DNA of 64,000 nt from Sipunculus nudus (taxonomy: Eukaryota > Annelida > Sipuncula > Golfingiida > Sipunculidae). A program made the position numbers and the translations under genes. Below are positions 57,030 to 64,000 of this stretch, piece by piece; the first letter of the stretch is position 1, and the number at the start of each line of letters is the position of its first letter. The stretch covers positions 186,001 to 250,000 of the forward strand of contig JAPPUL010000071.1 in NCBI GenBank assembly GCA_026874595.1. The letters are read 5' to 3'. The notes under the pieces were generated by a model. The model was not told the DNA's origin. It saw nothing but the letters and a program-made list of their open reading frames with translations, and ran no database searches.

Positions 57030-58561
57030 CCTACATCAGATATTGAAACATTAAACAAGCTGCAAATTTCAGAATAAATAGAATTAAAAGACTTAAGGGG
57101 CTTGGAAAAGAAGAAGTCAGAATTCTTATTGTTTTCAATATTTTCAAAAACTTTGCTATAGTTTTGTTTTTGTATATGGGAACGAAAAGCAAGAGTAGGA
57201 ATATTATTGCTATCAAAAACTAGAAAACAAGAAGAGTCCTGCTGAATAAGATGCCCAAGTAGCTTCCACCCGTCGTAGTTGTTATCTACAATAGAGATAA
57301 TAATGCGTAAACAGAAGCTGTCTCTAAGGCTTGAGAAGATTGAGTGTAGGTCAGGAAAGTATAACTTACCGGGAATAAATACATATAAAGTTTTATCTTG
57401 AAGTTTGGAGGTTGCAGCTGAAAGTTGGAAGTGTTTGTCAGATGCAAGGTTAAAGAAGTTATCTAAATTGAAAGAGAATCCAAAAGAAGGGATACGACGG
57501 GTGTCAAAAGGGATATAATAAGCGCCACCACTACAAACGGGAGAGCTATCAGCCTCGAGATTAAAGATGATGCCGTCATAATAGTTAAGAGAGTGTAGGA
57601 AAGAGAAGTCAATAATGATCTTATTTTTAGGGACACCGAAATTGACAAGACAGTTGACGTAGTCTCTAATATGGGTAATAAATTTAACAGGTATTTTAAA
57701 ATCTTTAAGTAGTTTGTTAGCATCCTTTAAAATGCTAGTCGAACCAGAGAGTTTAAAAATGGCATTAACAAACTTAATAAGCTTGTTCAAATCGGCAGAA
57801 AGGTTTCTGACACTTAGCTTAGAGAGGAACCCATCGATTATTTCGGATCGAATAATATGGTTATGCGAAGAGAAATTGGGGTCAATAAGACGTAGTAAAG
57901 AATCAAGCAAAGCAGCTAACTCATGATGTTCTAGTTTCTGAATGATGGAAGATATTTTGGAGTCAAGGTTCTCAGCATTATTCTGAGCAAGGAGCAGATT
58001 CTGTAAAAGCTTTGCATCGGGGCCAAACTGCTTAATATTAAAAAGGAGCGAATCTTTAATGAGGTTATCAATAGGCATAGAGTTAACGATATAATTTAAG
58101 ATAGAGATATTGTTAATGCGAATTTTAAAGTCGAGATCAAAGGACATCTTAGAAGCATGCCAAGCCATAAAGATGGATTCACAAATATGGAAAGTGGCAG
58201 GATTGATGACTTCAGTCCCGAGCTGGGTGTAAGAGTAGATTTTATCTTTAGAGAAGCTGTGCAATTTTTTAAAGACGGGACCATAGTAATAAAACTTATA
58301 AGGGATATACTTACGCTTTTCGAAGAGATTATGAATGATATTGCTATTAAGGACGTAGTCAATGACGAGGCTAGTCATATCAGGGCGTAAAGAGAGAGGG
58401 GTATTGTCTTGATTTTTGAAAGACATAAGGTCTGGGGAGGAGTTATGACTTAAATACTTTATAAAAGTAGAGGTATGAGCAAGCATAGGGAGGTGTAAAT
58501 CTTGGAAGCCGAAAGCTTTAAAGAAGGAAAAGAAGTGATTACTAAAAGAGTCATAATCCAT
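57026..58561 (-). CDS. hisZ: ATP phosphoribosyltransferase regulatory subunit HisZ-like
   Basis: A class II aminoacyl-tRNA-synthetase-like protein that lacks tRNA charging and regulates HisG. NTPLSLRPDMTSLVIDYVLN is motif-2-like, and KFYYYGPVFKK, SYTQLGTEVINPA and DSSPVCSGGAYYIPF, then IPSFGFSFNLDNFF, follow the HisZ/HisS order. The 511 residues (from ATG 58561) are longer than most HisZ proteins. An extra C-terminal part from about 415 resembles the HisS anticodon domain (LRIIISIVDNNYDG). HisS itself cannot be fully excluded, but pairing with HisG favours HisZ. Frame extension to 58687 is a hydrophobic lead and unlikely. Confidence 0.75.
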   Translation of the reverse strand: MDYDSFSNHFFSFFKAFGFQDLHLPMLAHTSTFIKYLSHNSSPDLMSFKNQDNTPLSLRPDMTSLVIDYVLNSNIIHNLFEKRKYIPYKFYYYGPVFKKLHSFSKDKIYSYTQLGTEVINPATFHICESIFMAWHASKMSFDLDFKIRINNISILNYIVNSMPIDNLIKDSLLFNIKQFGPDAKLLQNLLLAQNNAENLDSKISSIIQKLEHHELAALLDSLLRLIDPNFSSHNHIIRSEIIDGFLSKLSVRNLSADLNKLIKFVNAIFKLSGSTSILKDANKLLKDFKIPVKFITHIRDYVNCLVNFGVPKNKIIIDFSFLHSLNYYDGIIFNLEADSSPVCSGGAYYIPFDTRRIPSFGFSFNLDNFFNLASDKHFQLSAATSKLQDKTLYVFIPGKLYFPDLHSIFSSLRDSFCLRIIISIVDNNYDGWKLLGHLIQQDSSCFLVFDSNNIPTLAFRSHIQKQNYSKVFENIENNKNSDFFFSKPLKSFNSIYSEICSLFNVSISDVG

Positions 58562-58664
58562 AGAACGAGCCCGGAAGAAAATAAGAAATGGAATAAAAAG
58601 AACTAGATATAAGAATATACAAAGTGAGAATAAAAAGATTACAGAAAAAGGAGAGAAAAATGAG

Positions 58665-58688
58665 AAAAAAGGCAATAAAAAAGGCAAT
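58665..58688. repeat. 12-bp perfect tandem duplication
   Basis: AAAAAAGGCAAT is duplicated head-to-tail in the divergent hisZ-transketolase gap; a third related GGGCAATAAAATAAG lies near 58730. Confidence 0.85.
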
Positions 58689-58864
58689 AAAAAGAGATGA
58701 GAGGAAATAAAAGTCTAAAAAGAGATAAAAAGGGCAATAAAATAAGCGAGACTAGAAAAGAATATTAATTATATTTTGGAGTTAAGGAAGGATAGGAGGA
58801 AGAATAGGAAGAGGGTAGAAAAGAGAGGAGATAAAAAAAGGAAAAGAAAAAGGCGGAATAAAAG

Positions 58865-59755
58865 GTGCTAGAAAAAGGAATAGAAGCCTCTTATGAAGAA
58901 GAGGTAGACGAGTTAAAAAAGATATCCCAAGAGATACGAGTATTGATATTGGATATGCTAACAAAAGCGGGGTCTGGTCATCCTGGAGGTTCACTATCGC
59001 TAGTTGAGCTACTGGTGGTACTGTTTATTAAGGTATTAAAGCGGACGAAAGCCAACGCAAATACAAAAGAACGTGATAGGTTTGTGTTGTCGAAGGGGCA
59101 TGGAGTACCGGTGGTATATGCCTTATTGAGCTATTTAGGGATAATAGAAAAAGAAACATTATGGACTTTACGGGAGGTTGGATCGTGTTTGCAAGGGCAT
59201 CCTGATGTAGAACGTCTTCCATATGTGGAGGCGTCAACGGGGTCCTTGGGACAAGGGTTATCGATAGCGCAAGGGATGGCCTTAGGGAGCAAATTAGATA
59301 GGAAAGGGAAGCGAGTATATTGCGTAATAGGGGATGGGGAGATACAAGAGGGACAGATCTGGGAGGCGTTGATGTCAGCGCCGAAGTTCAAGTTAGATAA
59401 TTTGTGTGTGATATTAGATTATAACAAGGCCCAATTGGATGGGGAGGTTGATGAAGTAATGGATATAGAGCCAGTGGTAGATAAGCTTAAGGCATTTAAT
59501 TGGGCAGTACACGAGCTAGATGGACATGATTATAAGAGTATATTAGAAGGATATAAAAAAGCGGAGGAGACAAAGGGGCGACCGATATTTCTAGTAGCAC
59601 ACACAATAAAGGGGAAGGGAATAGATTTTATGGAAGGAGATAATAAGTGGCACGGGGCGGCTCCGAGCGAAGAAGAGAATGAATTAGCAAAGGCTTTTGT
59701 TATGGGGGCAGGGGGTGTGAGGGAGGGGGGAGAGGAGAAAAGCGTAAAGTTTTAA
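58865..59755 (+). CDS. Transketolase, N-terminal subunit
   Basis: The thiamine-diphosphate-binding half of a split transketolase, 296 residues. GHPGGSLSLVELL, DRFVLSKGHGVPVVYALL, LGQGLSIAQGMALG and the ThDP/metal motif VIGDGEIQEGQIWEALMSA, then LDYNKAQLDG, are all present. It ends after the first domain, before the pyrimidine-binding part. The start is GTG at 58865 with AGGCGG upstream. The second half is 77 bp downstream. Transketolase moves two-carbon units in the pentose phosphate pathway. Confidence 0.93.
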   Translation: MLEKGIEASYEEEVDELKKISQEIRVLILDMLTKAGSGHPGGSLSLVELLVVLFIKVLKRTKANANTKERDRFVLSKGHGVPVVYALLSYLGIIEKETLWTLREVGSCLQGHPDVERLPYVEASTGSLGQGLSIAQGMALGSKLDRKGKRVYCVIGDGEIQEGQIWEALMSAPKFKLDNLCVILDYNKAQLDGEVDEVMDIEPVVDKLKAFNWAVHELDGHDYKSILEGYKKAEETKGRPIFLVAHTIKGKGIDFMEGDNKWHGAAPSEEENELAKAFVMGAGGVREGGEEKSVKF

Positions 59756-59832
59756 TGGTTTAATGGACAGCCTTAAGAGAGTTAAGAGTAAGGAATAGAG
59801 CTGGTGGGAATAAAAATAAGAAAATAGATAAT

Positions 59833-60789
59833 ATGGGAAAAAAGATGAAAGAATCAAGCAGGGCAGCATTTGGGGAAAAGATAGTGGAGCTTGGCGGAGA
59901 GAATAAAGAGATAGTAGTACTGGAGGCAGATTTAGGCAAGTCGACATATTCTCAAAAGTTTGGGAAAGAGTATCCGGAGAGATATTTTCAAATGGGGATA
60001 GCGGAAGCAAACATGCTGGGGACAGGGAGTGGACTTGCGCTAGTAGGGAAGATAGTGTATGTATGTAGTTTTGCGTGTTTCATAACGGGCCGTTATGATA
60101 CGATACGGATGTCGGTGGCCTATCAGAATGCAAATGTACGGATAATAGGGACTCATAGTGGAGTAGCAATAGGGGGTGATGGCAACAGTCAACAAGGGCT
60201 TGAGGACATAGGCTTAATGCGGGGGTTAGCGAATATGGGAGTAATAAGCCCAGCGGATGGAATAGAGACGCAAGCGGCATTAGAATATAGTGTAAGACAT
60301 AAGGGGCCCTTATATTTCAGGTTAACAAGACAGGTATTGGAGCCTATACATGATTCAGGTTACAAGTTTAGGTATGGGAAGGGGGAGGTGCTACGAGAGG
60401 GAGGAGATATAACATTAATTGCAACAGGGGGGGTAGTATATAATACGTTAAAGGCGGCAGAAGGTTTGTCAAAGAGGGGGATAAAAGCTAAGGTATTAAA
60501 TATGGCAACAATAAAGCCAATAGATAAGGAGCTGATAATAGGCTGTGCAAAGCAGACGGGACGACTAGTAACAGTAGAAGATCATAATGAGATAGGGGGA
60601 CTTGGGAGTGCGGTTATGGAAGTAGTAAGCAGTGAATACCCGGTATTGGTAAAGCGAATAAGCATAGGAGATAGGTTTGGGGAATCGGGAAGTCCAAGTG
60701 ATTTATACAAGAAGTTTGGTTTAGATATTAAAAGTATCGAGGAGAAGGTATTGACCTTTCTTAGGGGTGGCAATAAAGAAGTAGCCTAA
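59833..60789 (+). CDS. Transketolase, C-terminal subunit
   Basis: The second half of the split transketolase, 318 residues. It carries the pyrimidine-binding domain (LEADLGKSTYSQKFGKEYPERYFQMGIAEANMLG region with the catalytic Glu near IAEANM), IGTHSGVAIGGDGNSQQGLEDI, and the C-terminal domain with TLIATGGVVYNTLKAAEGL and VEDHNEIGGLGSAV. Split transketolases of this type are common in archaea and many anaerobes; related two-subunit enzymes can also act on other sugars. It ends next to the 65-bp repeat array. Confidence 0.93.
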   Translation: MGKKMKESSRAAFGEKIVELGGENKEIVVLEADLGKSTYSQKFGKEYPERYFQMGIAEANMLGTGSGLALVGKIVYVCSFACFITGRYDTIRMSVAYQNANVRIIGTHSGVAIGGDGNSQQGLEDIGLMRGLANMGVISPADGIETQAALEYSVRHKGPLYFRLTRQVLEPIHDSGYKFRYGKGEVLREGGDITLIATGGVVYNTLKAAEGLSKRGIKAKVLNMATIKPIDKELIIGCAKQTGRLVTVEDHNEIGGLGSAVMEVVSSEYPVLVKRISIGDRFGESGSPSDLYKKFGLDIKSIEEKVLTFLRGGNKEVA

Positions 60790-60797
60790 AAAGACTT

Positions 60798-60960
60798 GTA
60801 GTTTTAATGTTTATATAATAGAATTGAAAGGAGAGCTAGTAGGAGACCCAATCACCGCTAGCGTAGTTTTAATGTTTATATAATAGAATTGAAAGGAGAG
60901 CTAGTAGGAGACCCAATCGCCGCTAGCGTAGTTTTAATGTTTATATAATAGAATTGAAAG
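60798..60960. repeat. 65-bp-period array: three 33-bp repeats, two near-identical spacers
   Basis: Three identical 33-bp repeats lie at 60798-60830, 60863-60895 and 60928-60960. Each starts GTAGTTTTAATG and ends in TAGAATTGAAAG, an end like that of many CRISPR repeats. The two 32-bp spacers start GAGAGCTAGTAGGAGACCC and differ from each other by one base. No leader or cas gene is seen within the window. A degenerate CRISPR with a duplicated spacer, or a simple 65-bp tandem duplication, are both possible. Confidence 0.85.
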
Positions 60961-60995
60961 GGAAAGAAACTTTATAGATAAATGGTTATATTAAG

Positions 60996-62819
60996 CTAAG
61001 AAGGGTTATCAGCAAAGAAGTTGTGGATGGAGCGAGCAGTATTCTTGTCAATTTTATCAACAAGACAAAGCTCATCAAAGGAAGCGAATTTAATATTGTC
61101 AATAATCTTAAAGTGCATGAGCAAGGCCTGTTTTTTAGCAGCACCAACACCAGGTATTTCATCTAGAATAGATTTAACCATGTTCTTAGAACGTAAAGCT
61201 CTATGGAACTGGTTGCCGAAGCGATGAGCCTCATCACGTATTTGCTGTAGTAGTTGCAAAGCGATATTATTTTTGGGAAGTGCAAGAGGAGAATTATTGT
61301 ATGGCAAGAATATATCTTCGTTACGTTTAGCAAGTCCGATTGTAGGGATATCTAGTTCCAAAGCTTTTAAAATATTAAAAGCAGCATTAACTTGGGGAAT
61401 ACCGCCATCAACGAGAATGAGGTCAGGCGGGGTAAGATTATCATTTTTAATTTTTGAATATCGCCGAGCGATGACTTCGGAAATAGAGGCAGGGTCATTA
61501 ATATAGTTAACAGATTTAATCTTGAAATGGCGATAATCCTTCTTAAGAGGCTTTCCGTTAAAAAAGGATACCATAGAAGCAACAGTAAAAGAGCCATCGG
61601 TATGAGAAATATCAAAGCCCTCGATTCTACGCGGCAAAGCCTTTAGCTTAAAAGCGTTTTGCAGATGCTTTAAAATGAGTTCAAACTCAGATAATTTCTG
61701 ATGTTCAATGTAGCTAAACTTGGCATTGTTAGAAGCAATCAAGATCCAATCATGTTTCAAACCTCGTTTTGGGCATAAAATAGTTAAACTGTTATTGCTA
61801 AGCGTTTTAAGGAAATTTTGTAAACCGTTAATATTGTCAATAGAATGATTAACAGAAGGGATAATAATCTCTTTAGGGATATCGTTATGATTATTAGAGT
61901 AAAAGTTTTTGATGGTAAAGAACAAAGCATTTTGAATATTAAGAGGTTTTAGTAATTCATTTTCTTGAATAACAAAGCTTCGTTTACCAAGTAACTTACC
62001 CTCCCGAACGAACAAAATAGAGATAATGATAATGGGATCGAGGATATGGTATCCGAAGACGTCAGCATCGGTATTAGAAGTAGAAAGAACAGTTTGACGT
62101 TGTTGAATATGGCTTATGGCATCAATTTGTTTTTTAATAGAGGCAGCTTTTTCAAAAAGGAGCTTATCGGAGGCTTCAAACATTTGAGTTTTGAGGTCTT
62201 TTATTAATTTATTGTATTTTCCTTTAAGGAAGAGGATAACTTTATTTATAAAAATGGAGTATTCGTCTGTAGATATTTTGTCTATGCAACAGCCAGCACA
62301 TTTTTTGATATGATAATCAAGACAAGCAACAACAGGAGATTTAGAAGGGAGAGTAAGGGAACAGGTTCTAAGGGGGAAGATTTTGTGAATAAGCTGCAAA
62401 TTGTGATAAACGGAGCTAGCATTAGGATAAGGGCCAAAATAGAGGTTATTGTCATTTAAAAGGGAACGAGTTTTAAATACGCGAGGGAAGGGTTCTGAGG
62501 TAGTAACTTTTATAAATGGATAAGACTTATTGTCTTTCAAAGTGATATTGAACTTAGGCTGTTCTTTTTTTATTAGGTTACACTCAAGAATGAGGGCATC
62601 GGTTTCAGTAGAAGTTATTATGTAGTCGATGGAGCGAATATGCTTAATAAGTAAAGTAGTTTTGGAGTCATATTTTTTGGTATTGGAAAAATATGAGCGA
62701 ACACGTTTTTTAAGATTTTTAGCTTTGCCGATGTAAATGATTTTATCTATTTTATCCTTCATGATGTAAACGCCAGGGCGTTGAGGGATATTAGTAGGGG
62801 GAGAGAATTTAGGAAGCAT
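60996..62819 (-). CDS. uvrC: Excinuclease ABC subunit C
   Basis: The dual-incision nuclease of nucleotide excision repair, 607 residues. The N-terminal GIY-YIG domain has PGVYIMKDKIDKIIYIGKAKNL. A UVR motif lies near residue 195 (ASDKLLFEKAASIKKQ), the RNase-H-like nuclease domain contains GFDISHTDGSFTVASMV and LILVDGGIPQVNAA, and the C-terminal helix-hairpin-helix starts LDEIPGVGAAKKQALL. The ATG at 62819 is preferred; the frame extends to TTG 62828. A lagging-strand gene, rich in Asn, Ile, Ser and Lys. Confidence 0.95.
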   Translation of the reverse strand: MLPKFSPPTNIPQRPGVYIMKDKIDKIIYIGKAKNLKKRVRSYFSNTKKYDSKTTLLIKHIRSIDYIITSTETDALILECNLIKKEQPKFNITLKDNKSYPFIKVTTSEPFPRVFKTRSLLNDNNLYFGPYPNASSVYHNLQLIHKIFPLRTCSLTLPSKSPVVACLDYHIKKCAGCCIDKISTDEYSIFINKVILFLKGKYNKLIKDLKTQMFEASDKLLFEKAASIKKQIDAISHIQQRQTVLSTSNTDADVFGYHILDPIIIISILFVREGKLLGKRSFVIQENELLKPLNIQNALFFTIKNFYSNNHNDIPKEIIIPSVNHSIDNINGLQNFLKTLSNNSLTILCPKRGLKHDWILIASNNAKFSYIEHQKLSEFELILKHLQNAFKLKALPRRIEGFDISHTDGSFTVASMVSFFNGKPLKKDYRHFKIKSVNYINDPASISEVIARRYSKIKNDNLTPPDLILVDGGIPQVNAAFNILKALELDIPTIGLAKRNEDIFLPYNNSPLALPKNNIALQLLQQIRDEAHRFGNQFHRALRSKNMVKSILDEIPGVGAAKKQALLMHFKIIDNIKFASFDELCLVDKIDKNTARSIHNFFADNPS

Positions 62820-62876
62820 TATCACCAACTTTTTTTTGAAATAAGTTTTAGCGTCATTTAATCATAATAATTGAGT

Positions 62877-63372
62877 TTAATAAGCCTTAAATTTACAAGG
62901 CTTTAAATCAGGAGTAAAGAGGGGACTGCCATTTCCGATTATTTTTGGGATTACAATAATAATCATTTTGTTGATAAGATTAGCTTTAAGGAAAGCTTGA
63001 ATAGAGTTAGCGCCGTCGATATAGAGTTTTTATAACCTTTAGAGTATAGAGAGTTAACTATTTTTTGAGGAGGTCCTTTTATTAAAGAAGGCTTATCTTT
63101 CATGCACTCATTGATCTTCTCAAGAGTATTACTTAAAACAAAAACGGGTATAAAAAAAGGCCATTGAGAATGAGCTAAAATGAGAATGAGCTAAAATGAC
63201 CTTATAAGTAATTCTCCCCATAAGGGGCAGCATCTACTTGTTATAAGAAGTCCCTAAATCCAAGGTTATGTTTCTCGGGAACATCTATTTATCTTAACGA
63301 CTGGACGCCGCCATCAACATCAGCAATATATCCATCTAAGCTTGTTGCGATATAAACGTAATTTGCGATAAA
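62877..63372 (-). pseudogene. Decayed RibD C-terminal/dihydrofolate-reductase family gene
   Basis: Fragments of one protein are readable on the minus strand. The N-terminal part NYVYIATSLDGYIADVDGGV is at about 63365-63300, followed in the same frame by a stop and then HNLGFRDFL, a stop, QVDAAPYGENYL and a stop. After a frame change comes VLSNTLEKINECMKDKPSLIK, and after another LYIDGANSIQAFLKANLINK and IPKIIGNGSPLFT. These match the family order. With at least three stops, two frame changes and a shortened end, it cannot make the protein. A 16-bp tandem duplication (63165-63196) lies inside it and probably caused one shift. Confidence 0.8.
63165..63196. repeat. 16-bp perfect tandem duplication inside the pseudogene
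   Basis: TGAGAATGAGCTAAAA is duplicated head-to-tail. Sixteen is not a multiple of three, so the event would shift the frame of the DHFR-family gene that surrounds it. Confidence 0.92.
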
Positions 63373-63582
63373 AGTTTCCTTATAAAGTTAAAGTTAAAGT
63401 CTAACAAGGAGAAATGGTTAAGGAAGCAAGTTAAAATATAAATATAAACAGATAAAAGAAAAAGAGTAGAGTAATACGAGTTGTGTTTTAAAGGGATAAA
63501 AAGGTTATATTTTGAGTAGTACGGATATGATAAGGGGTAGTAGCTAATAGGAGTATGAATTGGGAGAAGCAAGAAGAGCCTA

Positions 63583-64000
63583 ATGTCAGAAAAGAATTAT
63601 GTATACAGGTATGGGCAGGATGCGGAGAGTGCCTATTATATAGACGCAGAAGTAGTAGTTGAGTTAAAAGGAGGGGAGAGTTTTACAATAGAGTCTAAAT
63701 CATCTAGTGAGGGCATAGTATTTGGAATAGCAGAGATACTAGGTGATGGAGCAGGAGGGCGACGTTGCATGAGTATATATACATTAGAAGGGGTGAAAGC
63801 GTCTGAGATACCTAATTATGAACTTGAGAAGGATTTGCGTGATTTTACAAAAGGCTATAAGATAGGTCAGTCGGCAGCCGAGATGGTAGTAAATCTAGAT
63901 AAGCTAAGGATAAGGAAGATAGAGGATAAGGAGGAGCTAGAGGATACAGTTAACGAGATTAGTAAAGGGCTGGCATGGGTAACTAATCGTTTAATAAGAA
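63583..64000 (+). CDS. Unrecognised protein, partial at right edge
   Basis: An open frame of 139 codons from ATG at 63583 that continues past the window. It starts MSEKNYVYRYGQDAESAYY and continues through IDAEVVVELKGGESFTIESK, FGIAEILGDGAGGRRCMSIYTLEG and KGYKIGQSAAEMVVNLDKLRIRKI. No stop occurs and the composition is leading-strand type, so coding is likely. I do not recognise the family. The first 90 residues look beta-rich and the rest helical. A stop codon lies just upstream in frame, fixing the start. Confidence 0.65.
   Translation, partial: MSEKNYVYRYGQDAESAYYIDAEVVVELKGGESFTIESKSSSEGIVFGIAEILGDGAGGRRCMSIYTLEGVKASEIPNYELEKDLRDFTKGYKIGQSAAEMVVNLDKLRIRKIEDKEELEDTVNEISKGLAWVTNRLIR

Noticed and set aside
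58562-58687. N-terminal extension of the HisZ-like protein
   Set aside because: Low-complexity Phe/Leu/Pro translation of purine-rich intergenic DNA; the family-like region starts at ATG 58561.
60798-60960. Calling the array a definite CRISPR
   Set aside because: Only three repeats, near-identical spacers and no cas genes; listed as a repeat with CRISPR as one explanation.

Overview
The window is about 64 kb of a low-GC bacterial chromosome spanning a probable replication origin. Three secreted proteins of the spirochaetal periplasmic-flagellum sheath family (FlaA-like), a PUR-domain nucleic-acid-binding protein like that of Borrelia, and an extreme Borrelia-like strand asymmetry point to a member of the Spirochaetota. 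A complete F-type ATP synthase, KdsA (Kdo synthesis, so probably a Kdo-containing lipopolysaccharide) and histidine genes argue against Borrelia or Treponema pallidum. I cannot name the genus from sequence alone.

Layout. Left of about 45.5 kb, most genes lie on the minus strand: the translation block thrS-infC-rpmI-rplT, the Sec accessory block yajC-secD-secF, rpsU, an aminotransferase broken by a frameshift, a PUR-domain protein, a processive glycosyltransferase, ApbE, KdsA, a copper chaperone, an MMPL-like membrane protein, the atp operon (atpZ-atpB-E-F-H-A-G-D-C), flaA and a lytic transglycosylase lipoprotein. Plus-strand genes interspersed here (two envelope/sugar enzymes, a TauD-like oxygenase, nadE, DUF362, DUF4105, a hydroxyacid dehydrogenase and a second FlaA-like gene) are on the lagging strand and look very different in base and amino-acid use. 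A three-gene Fe3+-type ABC importer (41.2-45.4 kb) shows neither pattern strongly and may be acquired.

Origin and right arm. dnaA and dnaN (45.8-48.6 kb) sit where the base skew reverses. To the right, plus-strand genes are the G-rich leading-strand class: trkA-trkH-P-II (potassium uptake plus a P-II signal protein), a DegP-type protease, tRNA-Val, two unrecognised small genes, a split transketolase and a partial unknown gene at the right edge. Minus-strand genes here (a third, internally duplicated FlaA-like protein, hisZ-hisG, uvrC and a decayed DHFR/RibD-type gene) are lagging-strand.

Most notable: a likely AUA start codon for infC; pervasive perfect short tandem duplications at gene junctions and, in multiples of three, inside genes; three divergent FlaA-like proteins; HisZ beside a HisG that carries the C-terminal regulatory domain; a 65-bp tandem array with a CRISPR-like repeat but near-identical spacers; and two clear gene breakages.
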